Assembly: GCA_963781785.1 (NCBI GenBank)
Contig: CAWAHD010000005.1
Span: 868,001 to 932,000 of the forward strand
Direction of reading: 5' to 3'
DNA from: CAWAHD01 sp963781785
GTDB taxonomy: Bacteria > Planctomycetota > Planctomycetia > Isosphaerales > Isosphaeraceae
Length of the DNA stretch: 64,000 nucleotides
Part shown: one piece after another, positions 1 to 8,678 of the stretch
Position numbering within the stretch: position 1 is the stretch's first letter
How the letters are laid out: each line of letters begins with the position of its first letter
The notes under the pieces: model-generated
Seen by the model: only the letters and a program-made list of their open reading frames with translations
Databases searched by the model: none
Told to the model about the DNA's origin: nothing
Position numbers and translations under genes: made by a program

Positions 1-1
1 G

Positions 2-319
2 TCTCGTCGTGCGCGTGATGGGATGATCACGCTGGGCACCGCCAAGGCGGCCCTGGACCAGTTCGTGCGGTACGTCGCTTTGGAATTGGCACCGCACGGG
101 ATCACCGCCAACCTCGTCGCACCGGCCACGGTGGAGGGAACCAGGGTGACCGAGCAATTAACAACCGAGCGGATGCGCGAGCTCGCCGCGGCCACGCCGA
201 TCGGGCGGCTGGTCCGTCCCGACGATGTCGCCAAGACGGTGGCGTTCCTGGCAAGTGAGGATTCCGGTTTCACCACCGGCCACTACCTTCCGGTCAACGG
301 GGGCCTTGCGATGGACTGA
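2..319 (+). CDS. SDR-family oxidoreductase, C-terminal part (5' end outside window)
   Basis: This is the C-terminal end of a short-chain dehydrogenase/reductase; the frame is open from base 2, so the gene starts upstream of the window. Visible SDR features are the GTAKAAL helix with the catalytic-type lysine, the ELAPHGITAN segment, a P-A-T-V-E-G loop in the place of the usual PG motif, and the C-terminal GHYLPVNGG strand. The residue four before the lysine, normally the catalytic Tyr, is Leu, and the FabI-like position (seven before) is Met. The activity may therefore be altered. The substrate cannot be deduced. An NMT1-like binding protein follows about 50 bases downstream on the same strand. 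Confidence 0.85.
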   Translation, partial: SRRARDGMITLGTAKAALDQFVRYVALELAPHGITANLVAPATVEGTRVTEQLTTERMRELAAATPIGRLVRPDDVAKTVAFLASEDSGFTTGHYLPVNGGLAMD

Positions 320-372
320 ACGTAACGATCGCGAGCGTGCTGTCCGAGATTGGGAGAAAGGCGATTCCGCCG

Positions 373-1239
373 ATGCACACGATCGATCTGACCTACGTCG
401 GGCGTGGTATCCACGAAGAACTGATCGCTTATGTGGCCGATCAGGAGGGATATTTCGAGGATGAGGGTGTCCATGTCGCCGTCCGCGACGGAATCCGGTG
501 GAAGACCGAGCGCCTGCGCGGTGGCGCAACCATCGGTTTGGGCCGGGCCTTATTGTCGCGGCTGACCGACGGCATTGAATGGAATGCCCTGGCCGTCAAC
601 ACCCATCGTCCGCTGTTCTGGTTCCTCGGGCGTGGCGACGTGAAATCCATGGATGACCTTCGCGGGCGCCGACTGGCGATCCACCCACCCCGCACCGCAC
701 CCGGCTGTTTCGGACGGATCGTGCTGCGCAAGCACGGTCTCGACCCCGATCGCGACGTACAGTGCGTCGCACGAGCCCCGGGTGACTACCAGATGGACCT
801 GCGGCACCTTCGCGACGGTTCGATCGATGCGGCCTACGTGGGCAGCACATTAGCGCCCGAACAGGTCGCCGGCGAGGAGGGCTTTTCGGTCCTGTCCTGG
901 GTCGGCGACCACTTCCAGATCCCCACCGTGGGAATCGCCGTGGACCCCGCTCGTATCCCGCTCGACAACCCGGCCTTGCAAGCGCTCTTGCGGGCGAATC
1001 GGCGAGCTCTTAAAACGATCGCCGAACAACCCCAGTTGGCCGTCGACTACATCGCCTTGTTCCTCTTCCGGCTGACCCGTGATGAGGTTCATCGATACTA
1101 CGAGCGCTACATCGGCCCATACTTCACCTCCGACGGTCGGGTAGACCAGAGCGTCGCCCAGCACGCCCTCGACGCGGTCGCCACCGAACTGGGCGTCGCC
1201 GCGGCATCCGTTGACCAGATGTACCAGCCCGCCCTGTGA
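373..1239 (+). CDS. NMT1/THI5-like (ABC substrate-binding fold) protein
   Basis: About 288 residues with the periplasmic-binding type II fold of the NMT1/THI5/SsuA group. Seen are the opening beta strand (TIDLTYVGRG), the helix 'YVADQEGYFEDEGV' typical of this family, 'SMDDLRGRRLAIH' near residue 90, and a late 'QLAVDYIALFLF' helix. No signal peptide or lipobox precedes it, so it may be cytoplasmic or act as an enzyme or binding protein. The ATG at 373 is preferred over a GTG at 337 because an AAAGG Shine-Dalgarno sequence lies about 9 bases before it. No transporter permease or ATPase gene is adjacent. The ligand is unknown (pyrimidine, sulfonate and nitrile-type ligands are all found in the family). 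Confidence 0.8.
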   Translation: MHTIDLTYVGRGIHEELIAYVADQEGYFEDEGVHVAVRDGIRWKTERLRGGATIGLGRALLSRLTDGIEWNALAVNTHRPLFWFLGRGDVKSMDDLRGRRLAIHPPRTAPGCFGRIVLRKHGLDPDRDVQCVARAPGDYQMDLRHLRDGSIDAAYVGSTLAPEQVAGEEGFSVLSWVGDHFQIPTVGIAVDPARIPLDNPALQALLRANRRALKTIAEQPQLAVDYIALFLFRLTRDEVHRYYERYIGPYFTSDGRVDQSVAQHALDAVATELGVAAASVDQMYQPAL

Positions 1240-1382
1240 CCGCTGGAGCGATGAATCAGCACACCAGGATTCGCCCCTTTCGCGCGGCCCGACGGATCGA
1301 TTACGATGCGGGTTCCGAGGTTCGTTCGCCTGATTTCCCAGGCCGATGTGCCATGTGGTCACTCTCCCGAGAGGTCGTCATC

Positions 1383-2240
1383 ATGACGAATCGACACCGC
1401 TGGATTCTCACCGTGGCGTGCGTGCTGCTATCCTCCTGCCCTGCGCAATCGCGCGCCCAGCACGTTGACAAGCACAAAGGTGCGCCGAAGACCCTCAAGG
1501 CGCAGGTCGAGGAGTCGATCGGCTGGTATCAGGTGTTCGTCGACGCGAGCGCGACCGAACCGATGAAGCCCCAGGCCGTTTTGCGCTGGGGCAACTTCAC
1601 GCGCGGGAAGCAGGACGCGGACGGCGTGTTCGTCTTGTGGACCGACAAGGGGCGGCCCGAGGCTTCGGCCGGCATTTACCCGTGGTATGGGTACATCGTC
1701 CACGAGGTGGTGTCCCTGTCGTCGGGTGCGAAACTGGAGGCGCGCCAGGAGGGCCGCGTTGTCTGGTCGCCGAAGGTCCCCGGAGTTGCGTACAAAGATC
1801 TTCCCAGCGCCCCCGCACCGGCCGCGACTTCGGCTGGCCGGCTCAGGCAGATGAAGGGCCTCGCCGACCGCTTCCAGGTCAGGATGACCGGCCTTAAGGG
1901 CGACCGATCGGACCGCGAAGACCTGCGCATGCTCGCCAAACCGCTTTACCGTGCCGAGCCCGGCAAGGCGCAGAGCCCCGACCCCGATTGGATCGACAGC
2001 GGTGTCTTTGGCTTCGTCCAGGGGACCGATCCGGAGGCCATCCTCCTGCTGGAAGCGGTTCGCCAGGACGGGCGCCCGTCCTGGCAGTATGCCTTCGCCC
2101 GAGCCACCGGCGGCGGTCTGGAGGCGCGGCTCGATAAGATGGTCGTCTGGTCGGTCGAACGCCTCCCGGGCGAGCCGGCACCTCTGAAACCCCAGACGAT
2201 CATCAGCCGGCCGGTCGAAGGGACGGGCTCGACACAATAG
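1383..2240 (+). CDS. Exported hypothetical protein, probable lipoprotein
   Basis: About 285 residues with a basic N terminus, a hydrophobic stretch and a lipobox-like LSSC around residue 19, so it is probably exported and possibly lipid-anchored. The open frame begins upstream at 1236, but the ATG at 1383 is chosen because GAGAGG lies about 8 bases before it and the signal sequence starts there. The mature part has two similar-looking halves, each with a tryptophan-rich strand, a 'D/S-G-VF-F/V' motif and a late 'KMVVWS' or 'EGRVVWS' segment, suggesting an internal duplication. No known family was recognised. It precedes another exported protein on the same strand. Confidence 0.7.
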   Translation: MTNRHRWILTVACVLLSSCPAQSRAQHVDKHKGAPKTLKAQVEESIGWYQVFVDASATEPMKPQAVLRWGNFTRGKQDADGVFVLWTDKGRPEASAGIYPWYGYIVHEVVSLSSGAKLEARQEGRVVWSPKVPGVAYKDLPSAPAPAATSAGRLRQMKGLADRFQVRMTGLKGDRSDREDLRMLAKPLYRAEPGKAQSPDPDWIDSGVFGFVQGTDPEAILLLEAVRQDGRPSWQYAFARATGGGLEARLDKMVVWSVERLPGEPAPLKPQTIISRPVEGTGSTQ

Positions 2241-2260
2241 GGAGGGAAACAAAGACGCGA

Positions 2261-2290
2261 TTGGTTTGTCTATCAAGAGGAAGCTATACT
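2261..2290 (+). promoter_or_regulatory. Possible sigma-70 type promoter
   Basis: TTGGTT and TATACT are separated by 18 bases, a fair match to a -35/-10 pair, in an otherwise GC-rich stretch. It lies about 130 bases before the PPC-domain gene and just after the preceding stop. Seen by eye only; planctomycete promoters are poorly characterised. Confidence 0.3.
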
Positions 2291-2419
2291 GAAAGGTCAG
2301 GTCGATCGCCGCCGGCTTGCGAATTGCCTCGTTCGCCGGCGCCCGGCCGGCCCCTGCCGGTTGCCGCACGCCCTCTCGTCTTGATCGTTCACTCCCCCAG
2401 ACACGGACTCTTTCCGGCG

Positions 2420-4921
2420 ATGATCATGAAATCGATCGTTCTCGCCACGCTAGGAATGTTGATCGCGGCCGTGCCCGCCTGGGCGGTCTCCCCCACCGTC
2501 CGATTAATCCAGCCCGTCGGCGGCCAGCGCGGCACCGAGGTCATTGTCACGCTCACCGGCCAGCGCCTGGATGACATCCAGGAGATTCTCTTCTATCAGC
2601 CGGGGATCACCGTCACCAAGATCAAGGGCGGCAAGTACGCGCAGGCGGTCGCGACCTTCAAGATTGCGGCAGGCGCCGAGCTGGGCTTGCACGATTTTCG
2701 CGTTCGAACCGCGACGGGGATCAGCTCGCTCAAGACCTTCAGCGTGGGAACATTGCGCGACGTCTCAGAGGTCGAGCCCAATAACGAGTTCGCCCGGCCC
2801 CAGTTGGTCAGCATGAACGTGACTGTCAACGGCGTCGCGGGCAACGAAGACATCGATTATTACGAGGTGCGAGCGCAGAAGGGTGAGCGGATCACTGTCG
2901 AGGTGGAGGGAATTCGCCTGGGTCTGACGCTCTTCGACCCTTATGTCGCAATCTTGAACGCCAAGCGGTTCGAGCTGGCCTCGAGCGATGACAACGCCCT
3001 CATCTGGCAGGATTGCTTCGTTTCGCTGGTCGCCCCCGAGGACGGGCCGTACAAGATCGCCGTGCGTGAGGCGGCGTTCGCCGGCAATCCGCAGTGCCTT
3101 TACCGCCTGCATATCGGGAACTTCCCCAGGCCAACCGCCACGCTCCCTTCCGGTGGCAAGATGGGCGAGCATTTGCGCATTCGCTGGATCGGCGACGTGC
3201 TGGGCGATACCACAACCGAGATCGATCTGCCCGGCCATGCCGATCGCCATTTTGGCCTTCTGGCGCACGATTCGCACGGCGACGCACCCTACCCGAACCT
3301 GTTTCGGCTCAGCCCGTTTGGCAACACGATCGAGGCCGAGCCCAATGACACCCACGATCGCGCCACTTCATTTACGCCCCCGGTCGCACTCAACGGAGTG
3401 ATCGAAAAAGCGGGGGATGTCGATTCTTTCACTTTTCACGCCACGAAGGGGCAGACCTACGATATTCGCGTGTTCGCCCGTCAGGTCCGCTCGCCGCTCG
3501 ACCCGGTCATCGGGCTCTTCGCCAAGAACGCGGGCCAGGTTGCGGGAAATGACGATAGCGTCGGGCCGGATAGTTACATTCGATTCAACCCCCCGCGCGA
3601 CGGTGATTTCGTGATCTCCGTGTCAGACCACCTGAAAAACGGGGGGCCCGAATACACGTATCGCGTGGAGATCAGCCCGGTGACGCCGCGGCTCGAGTTG
3701 CGTACCCCCAACGAATCGCTCAGGCGCGGCACGGGCGTGATGGCTCTGGCGGTGCCCAAAGGGAACCGTCAGGCAATACTGATCCAGACCAGGCGCGAAG
3801 ATTTTCGAGGCGCGGTCACCCTGAGCGCGGGCAACTTGCCCCCAGGAGTCACCGTCGAGTCGGACGAGATCACGGCCGGAAACACGGTCGTCCCAGTTCT
3901 TTTCCACGCCGATCTGCAGGCCCCGATTGGTGCGAGGTTGGCGAATGTCGTCGGTCGTCCGACCGACAGCTCGAAGCAAATCCCCTGCGAATTCAGCTCG
4001 ACCGCCGAGCTGGTGCTCGGTCAAAACAACGTGCCGTTCTGGACGCGCACGGTCGAATCGCTGGCGGTCGCCGTCGCCCTTGAGGCGCCCTTCTCGGTCG
4101 CGATCATCCAGCCGAAGGTGCCGATCGTGCGCGGCGGCTCGATGGACCTGAAGGTGGTGGCCACCCGCAAGCCGGGCTTCACGGCACCGATCGCGATATC
4201 GCTCCCCTGGAATCCGCCGGGAATTGCCTCCAAGGGAGGCGTCGTGATCCCCGAAAACGGGACGGAAGCCGTCATCCCGCTGAGCGCGGCCGGCGGGGCC
4301 GAGTTGAAAACCTGGCGGATCCTGGTCAACGGCACTTACATTCAGCCTCCCCCAGCCGCGGCGCCCGGTGCCCCTCGCGCACAGCAGCCGCGGCGCGGAA
4401 ACCGCGGCGGCCGGCTGGTCGTTTCGTCCGAATTCGCCCGGCTCACGGTGGCGCCCCAGTTCCTGACGCTCGAATTCCATGCGGCCAGCGCCGAGCAAGG
4501 CAAGGAGGTCGACCTGATCGTGAACGTGAATAAGTCAACCGACTTTCCCGGCGCGGCGAAGCTGACGCTGATCGGCCTGCCCAACAAGGCGACCACAGAG
4601 CCGGTCACGGTCACGTCTCGCGATACCAAGGTCGTGTTTCACCTCAAAATTGACCCCAAGACACCCCCTGGCGAGTCGAAAAACCTGTTCTGTCAGGCCG
4701 TCATCACGAAAGACGGCGAGCCGATCGTGCACAACCTGGGGACGGGCCGGTTGCGGGTCGATGCGCCGCTTCCGGCCAGGAAGCCGGTCCTTCCGGCCGC
4801 CGGCGCCAGGCCCACCTCGGTGGTCGCCCACAAGGCCGATGCCAGCAAGCCGCTCACACGTCTGGAGAAGCTCCGTCAAGCGCGCAAGGACATGCTAGAA
4901 GCCAGAGAGGCCCCGCGTTGA
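2420..4921 (+). CDS. Exported PPC-domain protein
   Basis: About 833 residues. A signal peptide (MIMKSIVLATLGMLIAA..AWA) leads into an IPT/TIG-like beta domain (residues about 25-110). Two pre-peptidase C-terminal (PPC) domains follow, each opening with the E-x-E-P-N-[ND] signature ('EVEPNNE', 'EAEPNDT'). The rest is a run of beta-sandwich segments and a basic tail rich in Ala, Lys and Arg. Proteins of this layout are common in planctomycetes and are thought to be surface or periplasmic proteins; no catalytic domain is present. The ATG at 2420 (or the second ATG at 2426) is chosen because the signal sequence starts there, although the frame is open from 2261. A composite repeat begins eight bases after the stop. 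Confidence 0.85.
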   Translation: MIMKSIVLATLGMLIAAVPAWAVSPTVRLIQPVGGQRGTEVIVTLTGQRLDDIQEILFYQPGITVTKIKGGKYAQAVATFKIAAGAELGLHDFRVRTATGISSLKTFSVGTLRDVSEVEPNNEFARPQLVSMNVTVNGVAGNEDIDYYEVRAQKGERITVEVEGIRLGLTLFDPYVAILNAKRFELASSDDNALIWQDCFVSLVAPEDGPYKIAVREAAFAGNPQCLYRLHIGNFPRPTATLPSGGKMGEHLRIRWIGDVLGDTTTEIDLPGHADRHFGLLAHDSHGDAPYPNLFRLSPFGNTIEAEPNDTHDRATSFTPPVALNGVIEKAGDVDSFTFHATKGQTYDIRVFARQVRSPLDPVIGLFAKNAGQVAGNDDSVGPDSYIRFNPPRDGDFVISVSDHLKNGGPEYTYRVEISPVTPRLELRTPNESLRRGTGVMALAVPKGNRQAILIQTRREDFRGAVTLSAGNLPPGVTVESDEITAGNTVVPVLFHADLQAPIGARLANVVGRPTDSSKQIPCEFSSTAELVLGQNNVPFWTRTVESLAVAVALEAPFSVAIIQPKVPIVRGGSMDLKVVATRKPGFTAPIAISLPWNPPGIASKGGVVIPENGTEAVIPLSAAGGAELKTWRILVNGTYIQPPPAAAPGAPRAQQPRRGNRGGRLVVSSEFARLTVAPQFLTLEFHAASAEQGKEVDLIVNVNKSTDFPGAAKLTLIGLPNKATTEPVTVTSRDTKVVFHLKIDPKTPPGESKNLFCQAVITKDGEPIVHNLGTGRLRVDAPLPARKPVLPAAGARPTSVVAHKADASKPLTRLEKLRQARKDMLEAREAPR

Positions 4922-4991
4922 TTGAGAGGGGAACGGACAGGCACTGACCATCTTGCATCGGGCGGTCCGTTTTCGTAGGTTCGGCATTTGT

Positions 4992-5147
4992 TCGCCTTTC
5001 GCTCCGCGAAAGAGAATGTCGCCTTTCGCTCCGCGAAAGAGAATGTCGCCTTTCGCTCCGCGAAAGGGAATGTCGCCTTTCGCTCCGCGAAAGAGAATGT
5101 CGCCTTTCGCTCCGCGAAAGAGAATGTCGCCTTTCGCTCCGCGAAAG
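4992..5147 (+). repeat. Six tandem 27-bp palindromic units
   Basis: The unit is TCGCCTTTCGCTCCGCGAAAG plus a six-base spacer (usually AGAATG), at exact 27-base spacing. Each unit can form a short hairpin with arms CTTTCG and CGAAAG around CTCCG. The third unit has GGAATG, and the last lacks the spacer. Because 27 is divisible by three and the unit has no stop, all frames stay open and produce spurious ORFs. Confidence 0.95.
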
Positions 5148-5272
5148 ATGCGCAATCGCTCCATGAAGGACAACGCCGACGCTCGATGAGTCCTTGGATC
5201 CGCGGGGCGAAACGCTCATCGATGAGCTTCGATGTCAGAATAAAGTCATGTATCGCATTATGGGACGGCAAA

Positions 5273-5293
5273 CTTTCGCGGAGCGAAAGGCGA
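5273..5293 (-). repeat. Single inverted copy of the palindromic unit (copy I)
   Basis: CTTTCGCGGAGCGAAAGGCGA, the exact reverse complement of the core of the 27-bp units at 4992-5147. It sits after the conserved segment of about 125 bp, so array and single unit face each other. Confidence 0.9.
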
Positions 5294-5687
5294 CGATTGA
5301 AGTCGCCGCACGTTTGGGCGCGCGCCACCTGGCCAATCCGGGCGGATGCCCCGCCCGATAGCCGAGGCACAGTGATGTCGATTCGCTTCCCCGCCCGTCG
5401 ACCGGACGCCGCGTCGCGGGCTCCGACCGACGGCCATCGTCGCGCGCTGTTGACTGGCCCATTGACTCCGCCGAACCTCCTTTGCACGATGGCTCGTGCC
5501 CAGGTCGGCCGATTGTGGCTGCGACGACGCGCTATCGGCGGATCGGGCTGGCATCGTTCATTCGGTCCCATTTCTCAGGCCTCTGCATTGCGTGTCCTTC
5601 TCCTGTCCGCATGCGCCAGCAGACGAGTGAGTCGCTACGCCCTCGGCGCCGTGTTTTTTCCCGATAGGCCGGACGGCTACCGGCACA

Positions 5688-7532
5688 TCACGTTGTGCCG
5701 GCCGACTCAACCGACTTCTTCAATCGCTTCAAGCTCTCGAGCGGGCCAGTGGCAACGGCCTCGTGCGCACCAAACGCGACGAAGATTCGCGTCGCTTCCG
5801 TCCGTACGAGCGCTTTGGGCTCAAAAACGAGTGATCCATCGCAGTTCGAGATGCATTTGTAGCGCCGTTTCGCGGCTGCTGTATCGAATCGCTCACGGAA
5901 TTCGGTCAGGTCGGAAAACCGCATTCGCACGGTACCCGTGCGAAGCCGCACCACCCTGGACACCGTCACGACGATCCCCGTGGCGAGTCCGAAGCTCGCA
6001 CCCCCCGGAATCAGGCTGCTCACGAAGCTTGTTCCCATCCAAGAGGACATCACGAGCGACCACAAGCCTGCCATGAAGATCGTCTGTGCGAAGAACATGA
6101 CGACGAGATACCAACCGAGTGCGTACCTTTTTCTCGAGCTGCGATAGATCGCTTCTGTCGCCGAGCTTGCGGGTTCCGCACGACGAGCCAGCACGGCCGA
6201 GGAGATTCCCAGCATTGTGAGCGCTCCCAAGACGCCCGCGATCAGACCCCCTGCGACACAGGCTAGGAAACCGCCGGCGGCGAGCCACGCCTTGTCTTTG
6301 ATCACTCCGAGAAACAATGGAACCAGCCCGGCCAAGGCGCCGAGTCCAACACCACCGATCAACACCCACATCCAGTAGCCGAACGCCGCGGACTCTGCGC
6401 GGCTGCGGCGAATAGAGTAACGTTCTTGGTTGGACTCGAGGCGGATGGCCTCATCGTAGTCGGCGACGGCCTTGTTGTATTCTTGCTTGGCGAACCAGGC
6501 GTCGCCGCGCTTGCCGTAGGTGAACGCATCGGTGGGGTCGAGGCGTATGGCCTCGCAATAGTCGGCTATGGCCTTGTCGTAGTCCTTCTGGGCACACCAA
6601 GCATCGCCACGGTTGTTGAACGTCCACGCAAACTTCGGATCGAGACGGATCGCCTCGGAATAGCCGGCGATGGCCTTGTCGTATTCGTGCTTCGCGCACC
6701 AAGCGTCGCCACGGCTTTCGAACGCCCGCGCAAACTTCGGATCGAGACGGATCGCCTCGGAATAGTCGGCGACGGCCTGGTCGGACTCATTCTTCCGGCC
6801 CCAGGCCCATCCGCGGCTCTGGTAGGCGAGGGAAGAATTGGGATCGAGTCGGATCGCCTCGGAATAGTCGGCGATGGCCTTGTCGTATTCGTTCTTGGCC
6901 GACCAAGCGTCGCCCCGGTATTCGAACGCCCACGCAAACTTGGGATCGAGTCGGATGGCCTCGGTCAAGTCGGCGATGGCCTTATCGGGTTCATTCTTCC
7001 TGCCCCAGGCCCATCCCCGGCTGCGGTAGGCGCGGGAGGAATTGGGATCGAGCCGGATCGCCTCGGAATAGTCGGCGATGGCCTTGTCGTATTCATTCTT
7101 CCGGCCCCAGGCCCATCCGCGGCTCTGGTAGGCGAGGGAAGAATTGGGATCGAGTCGAATGGCCTCGGTCAAGTCGGCGATGGCCTTGTCGAATTCGTCC
7201 CGGGCTCCCCAGATCCTTCCCCGCATCATCCTGGGAAACGACTTCTGCGGATGGTCGCGGATCTGGATCGTGAAGAAGTCGACCGCTCGCTCGACGGGGA
7301 TCACCGAATCGGCGCTGGCCCAACCGTTCACAGCAGATCCGTCGGCCTTCAGCAAAAGCGAGGAGCCATCGATCTGCTCGACTCGAAACAGGTAAAGCGA
7401 GTTCTTCGTGTCGACGGGCCTGTTTTCGATGTGCATGGTGAAACTGCCAAACTTCTGGACAACTCGCTCGCCGACGAAGTTTTTGGCAGGTTGGGCGTGG
7501 ATTCGCACCGGCGCCGCGACTGTGAGCGCCAT
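5688..7532 (-). CDS. TPR-repeat membrane protein
   Basis: About 614 residues. A short hydrophobic N terminus ending in an A-Q-P site suggests export. Residues about 20-100 form an all-beta domain. Eight tandem 34-residue TPR repeats follow (about 104-372), each close to 'RG.AW..KNEYDKAIADYSEAIRLDP'. After these come four or five membrane segments (about 385-545, e.g. 'WMWVLIGGVGLGALAG' and 'YALGWYLVVMFFAQT') and a soluble C-terminal domain. TPRs mediate protein contacts; the partner is unknown. The repeats are nearly identical in DNA (102-bp modules), suggesting recent expansion or gene conversion. The gene lies between two copies of the composite palindrome repeat, which face the same way. 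Confidence 0.85.
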   Translation of the reverse strand: MALTVAAPVRIHAQPAKNFVGERVVQKFGSFTMHIENRPVDTKNSLYLFRVEQIDGSSLLLKADGSAVNGWASADSVIPVERAVDFFTIQIRDHPQKSFPRMMRGRIWGARDEFDKAIADLTEAIRLDPNSSLAYQSRGWAWGRKNEYDKAIADYSEAIRLDPNSSRAYRSRGWAWGRKNEPDKAIADLTEAIRLDPKFAWAFEYRGDAWSAKNEYDKAIADYSEAIRLDPNSSLAYQSRGWAWGRKNESDQAVADYSEAIRLDPKFARAFESRGDAWCAKHEYDKAIAGYSEAIRLDPKFAWTFNNRGDAWCAQKDYDKAIADYCEAIRLDPTDAFTYGKRGDAWFAKQEYNKAVADYDEAIRLESNQERYSIRRSRAESAAFGYWMWVLIGGVGLGALAGLVPLFLGVIKDKAWLAAGGFLACVAGGLIAGVLGALTMLGISSAVLARRAEPASSATEAIYRSSRKRYALGWYLVVMFFAQTIFMAGLWSLVMSSWMGTSFVSSLIPGGASFGLATGIVVTVSRVVRLRTGTVRMRFSDLTEFRERFDTAAAKRRYKCISNCDGSLVFEPKALVRTEATRIFVAFGAHEAVATGPLESLKRLKKSVESAGTT

Positions 7533-7844
7533 TTCAAATGCCGCGACGATGATTGTGCGAGCGAAGGCCCCGCCATCCCCGGCGCCGCCGGGCCGTGGAT
7601 TTTGCGACTATCCGTCCTGCCCCGTCTCGCGGGCACATGGGTCAGAGCTCCTGCGTTGGTCAGCCGCATCGGCCGCCGATCTGCCATCCCGCCCGCAATC
7701 CATGATACGGCCCGCCCTGCTCTCACTCCAGCACTGTCACGCTTTCTCAGGCCATCGCTGCGCGGAACTTGAACCCCAAAAAGCCCGAAACGGATTATTG
7801 ATTGCATCTACGCGCCATTCGATCTTGGTCGCGAGGTCATCCGG
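7533..7844. other. Intergenic, no gene seen
   Basis: Upstream region of the TPR gene. Several short ORFs overlap here on both strands but none has a recognisable protein, a good start or consistent codon use. The frame of the TPR gene stays open a little way upstream without an ATG, GTG or TTG. Confidence 0.5.
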
Positions 7845-8000
7845 ATGTACGATCGTCCCGAACGCGCTCACTCGGAACGCCAACGATCGTTCAGGAGCCA
7901 GGTCGTGCGGCTGATCAGGATGATGTGTTTCTCGATCGGGACGTTCATGAAGTTCGTCCTTATGGTCGCGACGGCCTCGGCCCTGCTTGTCAAGATTTAG
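7845..8000 (+). CDS. Possible small single-pass membrane protein (51 aa), perhaps a truncated gene
   Basis: An ATG with GAGG about 9 bases upstream opens a 51-codon frame: a basic N terminus rich in Arg, then a hydrophobic segment (M-F-V-L-M-V-A-T-A-S-A-L-L-V), then TAG. The same frame continues after the TAG for 55 more codons with a second hydrophobic stretch (TLFILAISLTSVALGSW) and a charged tail, ending at 8168 inside the next composite repeat. Either a small membrane protein or a two-helix protein broken by an in-frame stop. No family recognised. Confidence 0.3.
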   Translation: MYDRPERAHSERQRSFRSQVVRLIRMMCFSIGTFMKFVLMVATASALLVKI

Positions 8001-8210
8001 CCGCACACGGAGGGGGCCGTTCCACCGGGCTGGGCGCTCGATGTGCCAACGCTGTTCATCCTGGCGATCTCGTTGACCTCGGTGGCTCTTGGTTCGTGGA
8101 AGGAACACACCGGGGAAGAGGAAAAGACAGGCAATGAACATGTTGCATCCGGCGGTTCCTTTTCGTAGGTCCGCCAGTCCAGCGAAGACACCAGCCCCGG
8201 AGATTGCATC

Positions 8211-8335
8211 ATGACGGTCGCTCGTTCGCAACGGGTCGATCCAGGCGTAACGCGTTGGTATCAATGCATCACCCGTTGTGTTCGACGCGCGTTCCTCCTG
8301 GGCGAAGGCGAAGGCCGGAAGAGCTGGAAGAGGTC
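8211..8335 (+). pseudogene. N-terminal fragment of IS200-like (RAYT-type) transposase
   Basis: About 41 codons from an ATG: 'ARSQRVDPGVTRWYQCITRC' followed by 'VRRAFLLGEG'. This matches, from memory, the start of planctomycete transposases of the Y1/IS200-like group. The reading then runs into the palindromic array and loses similarity. The catalytic Tyr and HUH motif are absent, so it is inactive. It is the best evidence that the composite repeats derive from a transposase gene. Confidence 0.65.
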
Positions 8336-8348
8336 GCGAGCACGAGAG

Positions 8349-8531
8349 TCGCCTTTCACTCCGCGAAAGAGTGTGTCGCCTTTCGCTCCGCGAAAGAGTG
8401 TGTCGCCTTTCGCTCCGCGAAAGAGTCTGTCGCCTTTCGCTCCGCGAAAGAGTCTGTCGCCTTTCGCTCCGCGAAAGAGTCTGTCGCCTTTCGCTCCGCG
8501 AAAGAGTCTGTCGCCTTTCGCTCCGCGAAAG
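8349..8531 (+). repeat. Seven tandem 27-bp palindromic units
   Basis: Same core as at 4992-5147 with exact 27-base period. Spacers are GTGTG-type in the first two units and AGTCTG in the rest, so each array has been homogenised separately. The first unit has one change (CTTTCACT). Confidence 0.95.
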
Positions 8532-8657
8532 ATGGGCATTCTCTCCATGAAGGCCTCCGCCGACACTCGGTGAATCCTTCGATCCGCGAGGCGAAACGTT
8601 CATCGATGAGCGTCGATGTCAGAATAAAGTCACCTATCGCATTAATGGGAGGGAATA

Positions 8658-8678
8658 CTTTCGCGGAGCGAAAGGCGA
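8658..8678 (-). repeat. Single inverted copy of the palindromic unit (copy II)
   Basis: Reverse complement of the array core, placed as in copy I: after the conserved segment and just before the transposase C-terminal remnant. Confidence 0.9.

Larger units (their letters stand above)
4929..5515. mobile_element. Composite repeat copy I: transposase remnant with palindrome array
   Basis: This copy consists of a 63-bp leader matching 8121-8180, six 27-bp palindromic units (4992-5147), a segment of about 125 bp matching 8532-8657, one inverted unit (5273-5293) and a tail. The tail encodes 'ARHLANPGGCPAR' followed by a stop and continues in similarity to 19800-20010. The '[LF]ANLGGCPAR-stop' ending recurs at 8745, 17996 and 19858. 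From memory it is the C terminus of a planctomycete IS200-like (RAYT-type) transposase. The transposase body is missing here. This is read as a deletion derivative of a transposon in which palindromes replaced the coding region; that interpretation is inference. Confidence 0.65.

Noticed and set aside
4988..6076. Long plus-strand ORF (362 codons) across the palindrome array
   Set aside because: It consists of array translation plus antisense of the TPR gene. The openness comes from the 27-bp period and GC bias.
6426..7772. 448-codon plus-strand ORF
   Set aside because: Antisense shadow of the TPR gene; the repeat pattern mirrors the TPR modules.
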